A stretch of DNA of 64,000 bases from Ceratopteris richardii (Eukaryota; Streptophyta; Polypodiopsida; Polypodiales; Pteridaceae), in assembly GCA_020310875.1 (NCBI GenBank), contig CM035438.1:102760563-102824562 (forward strand), in the 5' to 3' direction. Of the stretch, positions 1 through 10,720 are shown in pieces (position 1 is the stretch's first letter; each line of letters begins with the position of its first letter). The notes under the pieces were generated by a model. It did not search any database. It saw only the letters and a list, made by a program, of their open reading frames with translations, and was not told the DNA's origin. The translations under genes were made by a program, and so were the position numbers.

Positions 1-3000
1 ATCCTCATTCACATCGGGTAGCTTTGACACTATAGGTGGTGTAGCAATGATTAAAGTTTCAGTTTCTATGCCTTTGCTTTCTGAGTGTTGAGTACAGTCG
101 CTATTATCTTCTGTTGCTTCTTGAACTTCTTCTGATCTTGGTATTGATGTGGCTGGGTTACACGGTTTCTCTTCAAGCAAGCTGAAAACCTCCTTATGCC
201 CTATCGTGGCCGAAATATATCCTTGAGCCAGATGGATACATGCTTCTGTTTCAATGATCCAGTCTTGTCCTAGAATGAAGTCTTCCATTAAATCGTTATC
301 CTCACATACTAGGACTCTTTGTTCCATGGAGGAATTTCCTATGTGAAGGGATACATTAGTTGTTCCAATACAGTCTAGGGTGTGACCTCCAATTCCTATT
401 AGTTTGGCTTTCGTGGGATTCAATTGCAATTGCAGTTCATTTGCTATTCTCTTTCGCATGCATCTGAGGCCTGCTCCTGAGTCTATCAATGCGTCTATCA
501 ATTTATACTCAGTCTTGCCAATCCCTAGGTTTAGGTAAGGTTGTGTTTTACATATACCCGTTGTGTCACCATTTTTGATCTGGTAGTTTGCCATAGGGAT
601 GGGCTCTTCTCCTTGGAGATAGCGTTCATCTCTTTGCCTGATCCACTCCTTGCGTTTTCTAATGCGTTCTAGGGCTTCCTGTCTCGCTTCTTCTCGTATT
701 CGTTCTTCTTCCTTTTTCCTACTTTGAGCACCTAATAGTCGCGCTAACATTTGATCCGTCAATGGTTCCATGAATCGTTTTACTCGACATCCACTGATGT
801 AATTGGGAAGAATGTCTCCGTCTAGTGTGGCGAGATTGACTGCACCACTAGTGGAGATTCGATTTATGATCAGGGGTCCATATCCACGTTTCTGTAGTTT
901 CTTTGCATGCTGTTTTAGGGTGTATACTAGGACTAAGTCGCCTTCTTTTAGTCCCTTATCTTTAATATGTGAGTCATAATATGCCTTTTGTCTCCGTTTA
1001 GCGGCATAGATGCCTGCTACTGCTTGCAATCTAGTCTCGTGCAGTTTTTCGATTTGATCTAATTGCTGAGACAATTCATGACCGTTCCACTCATATTGCT
1101 GGGCTACTTTTAATGTAGGCACTAAGAAGTCAATTGGCAAAATTGCATTCTGCCCATACACTAGGTTGAAAGGTGTAGTTCCAATGGCCGTTTTATATGC
1201 CACTCGGAAGGCCCAAATTGCGTGATGCAATTGTTTGTCCCAATCTGACCTTCCATTATTGACAATCTTTGTCAATACCGTACATAGTACTTTGTTGGAA
1301 CTTTCAGCCTGTCCGTTGGCCTGAGGATGGTATGGGGCTGATTTTTTGTGGATCACTAGAAATTCATTCATTAGCGATTCAATGACTTCGTTTAGGAAAT
1401 GGGTTCCTCGATCACTCACCATCTCGATCGGTAGTCCAAATCGTGTGAAAATATGCTCAAAGAGAAATTTTGCTGTAGTTTGAGCATCATTTTTGCGAGT
1501 GGCTTTAGCTTCTACCCACTTTGTCAAGTAGTCGGTGGCTACTATGATGTATTCCGCATGAGATCCTTTCGTAGGTGGGTTGATAGGTCCTATGAAGTCA
1601 ATTCCCCACTTGGTAAATGCTCTCGCACAAACCATGGGTCTCAAAGGCATGTCATCTCTTCTAATGGGATATTTTGCTCTCTGGCATGTTTCGCAACTTC
1701 TCACATATGTCTCCGCATCCATATGTAGAGTTGGCCACCACAAGCCTGCAAAGAGAATCATCTTGACCGTTCTATCTGCTGAAAAATGTCCTCCCGCAGC
1801 TCCTGCATGTGCCATTTCTAATATAGGAAGATACTCTCCTTCATGCACGCACAATCTGAGTTGATTGTCTCTTCCTCTTCGAAACAATTGTCTCCCCATT
1901 ATCACATAATCCTTGCTCATTTCTTCTAGGGATCGCTTTCTTGCTAGGCTAGCTCCTATTTCGTGCTCTTTCGTTTTGAGGAATTGCACTAATGACTTAC
2001 TCCAATTAGGCACAATGGTAGAAAAAGGTAAGGACACGTGATCCTCTGGGCTAATCTCTTTGCATTCCCCACAATTACTTACATGCTCGTGAACGTCCTT
2101 GGACATATCAGGCCAATATACGCCTAACCTCTTTAATTCTCGTATTGTTCCGTGCATCCCTTGGTGGGTTTTCCACTTGTTTATGTGTGCCTGGTTAATC
2201 AGTTGTTTTTGTTCATCCTCCTCGACACATCTCAATAACACTCCGTTAGGTTCCTTATAATACACGCTTCCAGCAACAATGTGTAAATTCCTTGATTGAA
2301 AAATTTCTTTTTTGCTATTCCTGTTGATTGGGTGCTGAGGGCCATGCGTAAGCATAGGTGTCAATTTTTCTGTCCACTTCGGACATACTTCTAGATTAAA
2401 CAGATAAGCATCTGGTAAATCATCTGGCACTCCGCTAGGTGGCTCTCCGTGTTTTAACCTAGAAAGGTGGTCTGCTCTCACATGTGTGTTTCCTTTTTTG
2501 ACTATTACCTCAAAGTCAAACTCCATTAGTAACAAGAACCATCGTACCAGTCTCCCTGTGTTGCAAGGCTTATTGACTAAATACAACAAAGCTTGATGGT
2601 CTATGAAGAATTTGAATTTGTTGGCTAAGAGGTAATGTCTAAACTTCTTCACTGCATAGACCATCCCTAAACCCTCTCTTTCAGTAGTCGTGTAATTTCT
2701 CTCTGCTTGGTTTAATTGTCTACTCGCGTAAGCGATTGGATGATCAAGCTTTCCTTCATCAGCCGGTTGAGCCAGGATACATCCAATTGCATAGTTCGAA
2801 GCATCAACATGGATATGAAAAGGCTTGCTCCAGTTGGGTGACTTTAGGATTGGGGCTGTACTCAGCCTGTTTTTAAGCTCGTTGAAGGCCTTCTCACACT
2901 CGTCTGTCCAAGTGAACTGAGTCAATAGACCGTATAAGGGCTTAGCTATTATGGCATACATGTGAATAAACCTACGGTAATATCCACAGTGTCCCATAAA

Positions 3001-3290
3001 GGCTTGCACTTCCTTCGCATTCTTGGGTCTGGGTAGCTCTAGGATAACTTTAATCTTTTCTTCGTCCGTGGATATTCCATTCTTTGAAACAATGTGTCCT
3101 AGGATTTTTCCTTGTCTTACCATGAAGACACATTTTTCTGGGTTTAAGCAGACTCTATACTGCCTACATTTGTTGAATATTTTCCGCAGTTCCGGTATGT
3201 GGTCTGGTCGTTGATTTGAGTATGTACAAAGGTCATCTACATACACTTCCATGCTTTTTCTCAGAAATTCTTTGAAAACATGACACATTA
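1..3290 (-). CDS. Gy1 pol, downstream part: RT C-terminus, RNase H, integrase, second aspartic-protease-like domain
   Basis: This is the continuation of the Gag-Pol polyprotein after a frameshift at about 3290; it stays in one frame to the window start, where it is cut. In order: RT with the VDD catalytic motif near 3232-3240; an RNase H with the usual HVDAS and DHQAL-type segments (about 2500-2830); a first H2C2 zinc finger (about 2060-2190); a second H2C2 finger (about 1680-1820); the integrase core with its first Asp in a WGID motif near 1595, second Asp in SDRG near 1410 and Glu in GQAES near 1310; a basic linker (600-1000); then a retropepsin-like domain with DSGAG at 469-483 and ILGQDW at 259-276. 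Codon phase was checked at seven points (259, 469, 592, 748, 769, 1681, 3232) and agrees. The doubled finger and terminal protease-like domain are unusual. The product would give RNA-to-DNA conversion and chromosomal integration. Confidence 0.85.
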
Positions 3291-6200
3291 ATCGTTGGAG
3301 GTAGCTGGCGCATTAGTGAGCCCGAAAGGCATCACTCTAAATGCATAGATTCCCCATTCAGTCGCGAATGCGGTTTTATGCTGGTCCTCAGTTGCAATAG
3401 CTACTTGGTTATAACCAGAGAATCCATCCAAGAAGCTATAGACCTCCTTGCCGGCAACTCTTTCCAAAAGATGGTCTGTGATGGGTAAAGGGAAACTGTC
3501 GCGTATAGTTGCTGCATTTACTTTTTTTAAGTTGATACACACCCTTAATTTTCCGTTTTTCTTGGGCACTACAACTAGTGGTGATACCCATTCTGTGTGT
3601 TCAATCTCATAAATGAATCCTGCCGCTAGTAATTTGTCAATTTCTTCCTTTATTTTTGCAGCGTAAACTTCGTTATACGTGTAAGGACGTTGTTTAGAAG
3701 GTTTCGCATCTGCTGTCATAGGGATTCGATGAGCGCATATGCTAGGTTCTACACCCTTGAGGTCTTTGTACGTCCAAGCAAATACATCTCGGTATTCCCG
3801 GATAAGGTGGATGAGTTCCTCTTCTTCCTCGTCTGATACGTCTTTCCCAATATACGTGCACCTCTCTTCTCCATCTTCTATCGTTACAACCACTTTTTTG
3901 GTTTGTTCCTTGTTATCATAGGCTTCTCCGTCTCGTGCTTCTTGTTTAGGCATTTGAGTTGCTATTTTCCTTTCTTCCACTTCGTATCTTTTAAAATGTT
4001 CTGGAACTTCGAAGTGGTCTGGTTCAGGTTCCACTTTACTTGTGTCCTCTTTATGCTCGTGTATTCTTGGGATGGTGTCAATTGCTAAGACTTTTGTCGG
4101 CCTTTCTTTTGATTCCTTTTGCATGGTTTCTAAATATTGTTCTTCAGAGTCAAACTCCTGTTCCATTTCTATGCTTTCGTACTCTTCTTTCCACTCTTCC
4201 TCTACAATTTCTCCTGCTTCTACTTCTTGGAGGACAACCATGTAGAGGTTCACATCATATCCTTCCTCGTCTGTACAGTCGTTCATCGTCAATACTTCTT
4301 CATTCACACAAACGTCTAATGTGGCTAGGATTTCCATCCAGCCATGTGGTTCGAAGAGTTCATCTGAAAAAATTTGAGGCATATAGTCGGGGTCTTCTAT
4401 CGATCGATAATTAGGGTGCCCTATTGGCCACATTTGTTTTTTACACTCCTCCTTCTTGGCTTCTTTGCACATCCACAACTGGGCATCCTCATGCATCCAA
4501 GACTGGTCATTTGATCCAGCACTGTGAATGGATAGGTCATCTTCTTCTTTGTGGACTGGATTCCATTGTAATGGAGGGACATCCCGATAAGCGAATGTGT
4601 GCAGGTTTATCTTGGTGGTGTTCCCTTGATGTTGGAGATATAATGAATCTCTACCCCAATCTTGTACTACTCGCATCTGTCGCATGAATGATCGTCCTAA
4701 TATCATTTCGTAATTGTTTGCTTTTTCGAACTTACATATGGCCAATGTGTGTTCAAACTCTACTCCACAAGTTGTTAACTTAATTCCTTCCAATATTCCT
4801 AAGGGTCTCTCCACATGACCGTCTGCTAACTGGAGTTTCATGCGAGTGGGTCGTAAGGCTGGTTTTCCCCACTTTTCCCAAATTTCCTTCGTTGCAATTC
4901 CTACTCCAGCTCCTGTGTCTAAGATGGCTTTGGTCATGTACCCGTTGTAGGTGACAGGTAAACAAGTATTACCTTCATCTCCTTCACTAAATTCTCCTAC
5001 TTTATCAACTGGAACCTGTATTGTGGAGTGGTTTTCTTTTTCATTTCCTTTCATTTCTCCTTTCTCTGCTGGTGGCTCTAATTGGTTTGCTAGCTGTCTC
5101 CATAGATGTGGTTTAAGTTGAAGCAACTCTTCCACCGTCAATTTGCATTGCACCTTTGTTTTCTTAAGTTCTGTTAGATTGTGTGAACTCTCTTCTGAGT
5201 TTCCTTTTTCTTTCCCATGCACTGTGGGTGCTCGTATTATTATAGACTCTCTTTCATATTCTCCCATGTAATTAGGCAACGTTGAAATGCTCATGGTTTC
5301 CTCTCTTCCTTTATCAAATCTTGACACTTCCTCATATGCTTCCTCTAGGTTATGATCATGGTGACTATCTTCTCCAACTATTTCCTCAAAAGGAGGTGGA
5401 CTGATTCCATCCTTTTTCCATTGCTCTTCTCTAATTCTTTTCCACAAGTCTTTGGACCAATCTTCCTCTAGGTCGGGTATTATGGATACCTGTTCTTCTT
5501 GAGATTTCATTCGTTCATTTCGATCATCTTCCCTTCTAGGTTCCTTATCCTTAGGTTGGATGCACTCTTCGTATAGTTCCTGTGCGATCCTTGTTTCAGG
5601 CAAAATTGGGATAGTCTTTTCTAGAGTCGCCTGTGCTACTTCGATGAGTTTTTTGCATATCGACAATCTTTCTTTCTCTAATTCCCCTTGAGGATAGAGT
5701 TTTTCATGTTGCTCTAGGTTCGGTCCCATTTTAATTCTAGCTTGGTATGCTTTTAACCACATGTCCAAGTCGTCTGGCTTTGGGTCAGCTAGAATTGATC
5801 CTGGCTTCTTTTCCTCTGAGCTAATTGGTGGTGTTTCAGGGATCTCCTTATGCGTTTGTTGTTCATTATGCTTTCTAGAACCCTTCGCTTGTTTTTTGCT
5901 GTCTTGGCTCTTGTTTCTTGCCCATTTCTCTTTGAGCTTTTCTCGTCTTTCTTTCCATTTTTGTACTTTGGTGTTTTGGGCATTCTTACATGAGTTCTCT
6001 GAATCCTCGACTATCTGAATGTTAGCGTCTCCTGTTTTATTGTTCTCTAGTTTTTCTTCCGGTTGTTTTCCTTTTTGTTGTTTTGCTTGAGCTCTAGTAA
6101 TAGCTTTCAGCGGTACAGTGTACTCCTTATCACTTCCAGATTCTTCTATGACCTCTATTACATTGATTGGTGCAGTGCCTTGAGTTTTTGTAGGGTTCTT

Positions 6201-8660
6201 AGGGCAATCTCTAAAAAGATGTTCTTTCCCACAATCACTACAATATCCTTCCCAAATCCTGGGTGGTGGAGGGTTGTAAGGTCGAGGACACTCCCGAATG
6301 AAGTGATCCCCTCCGCATCTATAACATGGTCCTCTCTGCACTGGTGGTCTAATGGGAGGTCTCAATGGTTGTTGTGCTTTGGGCACTGTATACATTAAAG
6401 TTGCAGTTTCCGCTCCATAAGTTTGATCAAATCCTTCATATCCATAATAGGCCGCGTCATATGTTGGTTCATATTCCATCATGTTGGCTTCATATGGATA
6501 GTACTCTCCTGGCGGAGGTTCATACCCTTGGTTGGTTGATTCTACATTGGTCGCTATTGAAGCTGGTATTATGGCTCTTTCCAAGTTTTCTTCCGGTTGA
6601 GTATACTTCACAGGTACAACTTGCTGAGGTTGTGACAGTTGGGGTCCCAATACTGGTTGTGGTGGTGGATACGACGCCTGCTCATATTGTCTTTGTGCTC
6701 CTACCGGATACTGGTTGTATCTAGGCATCTCCCTACCAAGCTCTCTAGGTGGGTATCCATAAGGTCGGTATTGGGGTGGGTGGACAGGTCGTGTTTGCCT
6801 ATTAAAGGGACAGTTCTCAGTTGTGTGATTGGTATATTTTTGCTCGATGTGGCAGTATGAAGAAGTCCCCTGTTGTTGCTGTCTGTTGTATGGATACGTC
6901 GGTTGTGCACCGGCTCCTCCTCTGGCACACAAGTGTGTGGGATGTTCTCCTCCACATAAGTTACACCTCCTCAACATAGGCACTCTTTGAGCTGGATATT
7001 GGTAAGCTCTCTGTCCTTGGACTCCTAGTTTCTTTGCTAATAGCTCCGCTAGTTCTTCCACATTACTAGAATTGGACGTAACAGTGCTTCTTGAGTCTTC
7101 TGATTTTGTGAGGTCGGTAGTACCTTTGAGGTCCTCAGCAAGGTTATCTTCCAAGTCGATGCACTCTTGAAGACACTCACTCAATGTTTGCAACCTTTTC
7201 ACATACACTAGGGTTCTTAGGGTCCCGTTAGAGAGTCCATCCAAAAATAATGAAATCATCTTTTGTTGAGTCGGTCTCTCAGCCATTGGGCATCTATCCA
7301 CGTACTGGTTGAAACTTCGGGCAGCAGTCTTCACAGTTTCATTAGGGTTTTGTTTAAAGCTATGGATTAAAGATGCAGAATTGTGTTTAATCCCTCTCTT
7401 TGTAAATTCTCCAATGAATTCTTGAAAGAATTGTTCCATGTTTCCAAATTGATTGGGATCTAGAGGTTGGAACCACGTTAGAGCTGTTCCTGTGAGGGTG
7501 AGTCCAAAAGACTCGTACTGCACAAAGAAGTCCTCTACTTGCTCCGCTCTTAGAACTTGTTTAAATTCGGCAATATGATCGTATGGCTCCCCTAATCCAT
7601 CATAATGGTTTCTCATACACTTAGCTACTTGGATTGGTCTCAATCTCCTCATTGGTTCAGGCGGTCTGGGCATTATAGGGAAGACCGGGACAGCTGGTCG
7701 TAATGGAGGCATTCCTGGCTGTCCTCCCACAGGTGGTCGTGGTCTAACCGGTGGTCGGAAATGGTTCCCCATCCCTGTGTGGGTCTGATTGTGTGTGTGC
7801 ACTCCTGGGGTTGCAAACTGTACATGAGTACGGTTGGGCACACTTCTTTGACTGGTCTGTCCTGATGTGGTATGTTCCGTCTCTTGTTGATTTCCAAAAG
7901 GATTTTGTGAGGTAGTTGCCTGCTCCCTCTGAGGAAATACAGGCGCACCCATATATCTCAGCCGAGCCCTGTCTAGGACACCTACAGGCCAATATCTTCT
8001 TTGATTCTTATCCAGGTAAGTGAGTCTAGTTTCGTCATCTGGGTCTTTCAACTCATAGAATGTCATGGGGCTCTCTCCTATTCCTTGAACAGGTACGTCA
8101 GTTTGAAGCAATAAGTCTGCTCCGTGAATCATGTAGACTTCCAACAGGTAGTCGTCTTGAGGTATCAAGTCTCCTCTCAAGACCCGTGATACTTGTGACC
8201 TGCCTCTGGGGGTGGTCACTAACTCTTCAGAGTTGTCGGAATCCATAAACTCTCCTCTTTCATTGATCCTCTCAGGAAATTCAGTTACTATGTAGATGTG
8301 ACCCATTTTGTCAATGTAAGCACCTCCCTCGTATTTGACAGCTGGTCGTGGTATGATGGTGACATTTTGGGCAGTTGCCATCCTGGCGACGGACCTGTTT
8401 AAGCCATCCAGGTAGATTGGAATCTCCTGGGCATTAGTGGACACATATTGTAAGGAGGTACGGTAGTCTCCCTCAACAGTAGTCATGAAATTTCCTGCTG
8501 GTGTAGGTCCTTGCATGTCTTCTGAAGCCATCAGTAACTCCTCTTCCGAGTCACTGGAAGTTTCTAAGTAGACTGAGTGATGACTAGCCTGGGCTGTACT
8601 TCCTACTGAGGATATGACACTCCTTCTACTACCTAGAACTCTTCCTGACCTCAAGTTCAT
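3288..8660 (-). CDS. Gy1 Gag-protease-RT (N-terminal part of the polyprotein), frame broken in RT
   Basis: This 1790-codon frame starts at the ATG at 8660, after the long leader. The N-terminal 350 residues are unassigned and low in complexity. A Retrotrans_gag-type capsid region follows (about 350-470). CCHC-like zinc knuckles lie near residues 565, 778 and 805, with a possible degenerate one between the first two. A long charged Lys/Glu-rich spacer leads to an aspartic protease with DTGAG near residue 1245 and an ILGRSF motif some 75 residues later. The RT N-terminus (about 1640-1790) has the NLKKVNAAT and FLDGFSGYNQV motifs. The frame stops inside the conserved GLTNAPAT segment, and RT resumes in another phase just downstream, so a one-base change has split a normally continuous polyprotein. 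Whether this is mutation or a sequencing error cannot be told here. Confidence 0.9.
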   Translation of the reverse strand: MNLRSGRVLGSRRSVISSVGSTAQASHHSVYLETSSDSEEELLMASEDMQGPTPAGNFMTTVEGDYRTSLQYVSTNAQEIPIYLDGLNRSVARMATAQNVTIIPRPAVKYEGGAYIDKMGHIYIVTEFPERINERGEFMDSDNSEELVTTPRGRSQVSRVLRGDLIPQDDYLLEVYMIHGADLLLQTDVPVQGIGESPMTFYELKDPDDETRLTYLDKNQRRYWPVGVLDRARLRYMGAPVFPQREQATTSQNPFGNQQETEHTTSGQTSQRSVPNRTHVQFATPGVHTHNQTHTGMGNHFRPPVRPRPPVGGQPGMPPLRPAVPVFPIMPRPPEPMRRLRPIQVAKCMRNHYDGLGEPYDHIAEFKQVLRAEQVEDFFVQYESFGLTLTGTALTWFQPLDPNQFGNMEQFFQEFIGEFTKRGIKHNSASLIHSFKQNPNETVKTAARSFNQYVDRCPMAERPTQQKMISLFLDGLSNGTLRTLVYVKRLQTLSECLQECIDLEDNLAEDLKGTTDLTKSEDSRSTVTSNSSNVEELAELLAKKLGVQGQRAYQYPAQRVPMLRRCNLCGGEHPTHLCARGGAGAQPTYPYNRQQQQGTSSYCHIEQKYTNHTTENCPFNRQTRPVHPPQYRPYGYPPRELGREMPRYNQYPVGAQRQYEQASYPPPQPVLGPQLSQPQQVVPVKYTQPEENLERAIIPASIATNVESTNQGYEPPPGEYYPYEANMMEYEPTYDAAYYGYEGFDQTYGAETATLMYTVPKAQQPLRPPIRPPVQRGPCYRCGGDHFIRECPRPYNPPPPRIWEGYCSDCGKEHLFRDCPKNPTKTQGTAPINVIEVIEESGSDKEYTVPLKAITRAQAKQQKGKQPEEKLENNKTGDANIQIVEDSENSCKNAQNTKVQKWKERREKLKEKWARNKSQDSKKQAKGSRKHNEQQTHKEIPETPPISSEEKKPGSILADPKPDDLDMWLKAYQARIKMGPNLEQHEKLYPQGELEKERLSICKKLIEVAQATLEKTIPILPETRIAQELYEECIQPKDKEPRREDDRNERMKSQEEQVSIIPDLEEDWSKDLWKRIREEQWKKDGISPPPFEEIVGEDSHHDHNLEEAYEEVSRFDKGREETMSISTLPNYMGEYERESIIIRAPTVHGKEKGNSEESSHNLTELKKTKVQCKLTVEELLQLKPHLWRQLANQLEPPAEKGEMKGNEKENHSTIQVPVDKVGEFSEGDEGNTCLPVTYNGYMTKAILDTGAGVGIATKEIWEKWGKPALRPTRMKLQLADGHVERPLGILEGIKLTTCGVEFEHTLAICKFEKANNYEMILGRSFMRQMRVVQDWGRDSLYLQHQGNTTKINLHTFAYRDVPPLQWNPVHKEEDDLSIHSAGSNDQSWMHEDAQLWMCKEAKKEECKKQMWPIGHPNYRSIEDPDYMPQIFSDELFEPHGWMEILATLDVCVNEEVLTMNDCTDEEGYDVNLYMVVLQEVEAGEIVEEEWKEEYESIEMEQEFDSEEQYLETMQKESKERPTKVLAIDTIPRIHEHKEDTSKVEPEPDHFEVPEHFKRYEVEERKIATQMPKQEARDGEAYDNKEQTKKVVVTIEDGEERCTYIGKDVSDEEEEELIHLIREYRDVFAWTYKDLKGVEPSICAHRIPMTADAKPSKQRPYTYNEVYAAKIKEEIDKLLAAGFIYEIEHTEWVSPLVVVPKKNGKLRVCINLKKVNAATIRDSFPLPITDHLLERVAGKEVYSFLDGFSGYNQVAIATEDQHKTAFATEWGIYAFRVMPFGLTNAPATSND

Positions 8661-8745
8661 TCACTCTCTGAAGCCTCTCTTTATGCTGCTTAGATTTACT
8701 TTGGACAGCTCTACCAGTGATTCAGTTGTTTGCCAAAAGAAGGGT

Positions 8746-9475
8746 TCACTTCTGGGCGATACCACACTTGGCGATACTGCCCTCAGCGATACGATACCAG
8801 AGCTCCAAACGACACGATACCAGACACCCAGACGATACGATATCAATCTGGTGTCGCGATATTGTCCTGGTTAGTAGACGATACGATACCAGATATAGTG
8901 TCGCGATACTCCACTGGGGAACACCACGATACGATACCGGCAAAGTAGACGTTACGATACTAGAGATTCGAGGCGATACGATCCCAATGTGGTATCGCGA
9001 TACGATCCTTGACAGGAGACGATACGATACCACCGCAGTAAGTGCGATCGCGATACTAATCTTGGCGATACGATACCACTAAAGTAGTGTCGCGATACCA
9101 AGACAAGCAGCCGACGATACGACACTTGAGAGGGCACGATCGCGATGCTAAAGTAGTGTCGCGATACCAGGGTAGTGTCGCGATACCACTGTATCAAACG
9201 ATACGATACCACCCGGTAAAGTGAGGTCGCGATACTAGAAACTTAGGCGATACGACACCACAATGGTGTCGCGATACCCAGTTTTAGTACCGGACGATAC
9301 GATCCGGAGTTCAAGCGCGATCGCGATACCGACTCAGTGTCGCGATACCAGAATGGTGTCGCGATACCAAAGCAGGTATCAAGCGATACGATACTTCTGG
9401 CGAGTGTCGCGATACAAGGGAATTTTGGTATCGCGATACCAAAACTCAACCGATCGCGATAGTCAAGCCAAAAGC
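8746..9475. repeat. Array of TCGCGATAC and CGATACGATACC motifs in the Gy1 leader
   Basis: About 730 bp hold some 16 copies of TCGCGA-centred motifs (mostly GTGTCGCGATACCA or GATCGCGATAC) and about 13 copies of CGATACGATACC-like motifs, separated by unrelated 10-30 bp spacers and roughly alternating. Several copies are perfect palindromes such as TATCGCGATA. The array lies between the primer site and the gag start and would be in the genomic RNA of the element. It is very CpG-rich compared with its surroundings. A few further copies occur at 9585-9770. Confidence 0.9.
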
Positions 9476-10103
9476 AAGATTTTTTTCAAACTTTTTTACC
9501 CCCTTGCTCTCCTCACTCTCCTCTTCCTTCCTAGACCTCTGTATCACACAATAAGATGACAATGATATTAGTTTTCCCCCCCCCGCGATACTGCGCAGAT
9601 TTTTAATCACTTGTTTGATCATTTTTAAGGTGTTTTTGACAGATAAATTGAGAGAATGTTTACCTTGGTACTGTCTTGATTGCAATGTGAGCTCAAAACC
9701 TAGCTGTAAAAGCCTGAAAGCCACGATACCAAACCCACGATACTGGTCGCTGCTCGCAAACGATACCAGAACACTGTGAAGTGTCAAATGAGCCAAATTT
9801 TTTGGTTTTTATAATTTTTTTGACTGAACTTAAAATTTTTGAATTTTTGGAGATTTTCTGAGGATTTTGACCTACTCCTACTCCTCTTTCCCTCACTTCT
9901 CCTCTCCTTCTAACCTAACCCTAACTCCTCCTTCTCTTCCCTCCTCCTACACTTAAACCTAAAACTTATCACACACACCTCAAGGATGAGAAGTGACAAG
10001 TGCTGAAATGGAATACTACTCGTCAATGGACAAATTCACCTCTACAAGTACGATTCGATCACACTTGCTCTCTAACTATCACGAAGGCACCTTGGTGGAG
10101 TGC
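9476..10103 (-). other. Rest of the Gy1 leader between primer site and palindrome array
   Basis: No coding region is seen. The stretch has pyrimidine-rich runs on the plus strand (9510-9560, 9890-9960), a 10-C run near 9578-9588, and scattered GATACC motifs near 9725-9770. Confidence 0.5.
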
Positions 10104-10121
10104 TCCTCGGCAACGGCGCCA
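10104..10121 (-). promoter_or_regulatory. Gy1 primer-binding site (tRNA-Asp type)
   Basis: The minus strand reads TGGCGCCGTTGCCGAGGA, matching the 3' end of plant tRNA-Asp at 17 of 18 positions (one G-to-A difference). It lies about 7 bases inside the LTR end, as expected for priming of minus-strand DNA synthesis. This primer type is common in OTA-branch gypsy elements. Confidence 0.85.
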
Positions 10122-10127
10122 AAAACG

Positions 10128-10720
10128 TGTGTACTTGAGCCGCAATGACTCAAGGACTTGTACCAATGAGACTATACCTCGATTGCCATACAAGTGCATA
10201 TAGTGGAGTTCTTTTCACACATTTAATTATCAATCCTAAGGAGTGACTTACCAAGTGTATGAAGACATGTGCACATGTGATAGAAAATGAAGTGAGTTAG
10301 CTATTCAAGCATGAGAAAAGACTAATACTACCCACACCTACTGAAAAACTGGAAGTGTTGCCGCAAGCCTCTTTTCAGCAGTTTTGGTTTTTTGAGGTTT
10401 TCTCCCAGCCCAGAACTCCGAACATAGGCAATAGGGTACTCGTTTCGAAGCTCTCGACGAGACGAATCCAACGGTAGTGGTTTCACTCAATTCTGACCAC
10501 TCTGCTGCAAGTTATGGCAGAAACAGTGAATTACGGGAATTACTAACACCCGCGTTTTTGCTTCTCGTAGCTTACGCACGCACTACAGCCACGCAAAATC
10601 AGCAAGAAAGAGGCAAACTCGAAATTTCAGAAGTGCTCTTCTTCACAATGACAAGAAGTTTTTTACAATGAGTCACTTTTGACTTATATACTAGTGCCCT
10701 AAGTTTGGTCCTTTCACACA
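10128..10720 (-). repeat. Gy1 5' LTR (inner part; outer boundary unresolved)
   Basis: The LTR should end just outside the primer site; the minus strand there reads ...TACACA before the primer site. A TATATAAG box on the minus strand (plus 10683-10690) would start transcription into the leader. No second copy lies in the window, so the outer end cannot be fixed and may extend several hundred bases to the right. Confidence 0.5.

Larger units (their letters stand above)
1..10720 (-). mobile_element. Gy1: Ty3/gypsy (OTA-like) LTR retrotransposon, partial
   Basis: The order on the minus strand is 5' LTR, tRNA-Asp-type primer site, 1.4 kb leader, Gag, protease, RT, RNase H, integrase, then a second protease-like domain running off the window start. 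The primer site and integrase type fit the Ogre/Tat/Athila branch of Ty3/gypsy elements. The 3' LTR lies outside the window, so neither target duplication nor LTR age can be assessed. The outer end of the 5' LTR was not located; 10720 is a minimum. Apart from one frameshift in RT the coding region appears open throughout. Confidence 0.85.

Noticed and set aside
8661-9212. Small ORFs over the Gy1 leader
   Set aside because: All consist of translated palindrome motifs (Ser-Tyr-Arg, Arg-Tyr-Asp) with no conserved domain.
8746-9475. CRISPR-like array
   Set aside because: Motifs are short, degenerate, of two types and unevenly spaced, in a plant retrotransposon leader; no cas genes.
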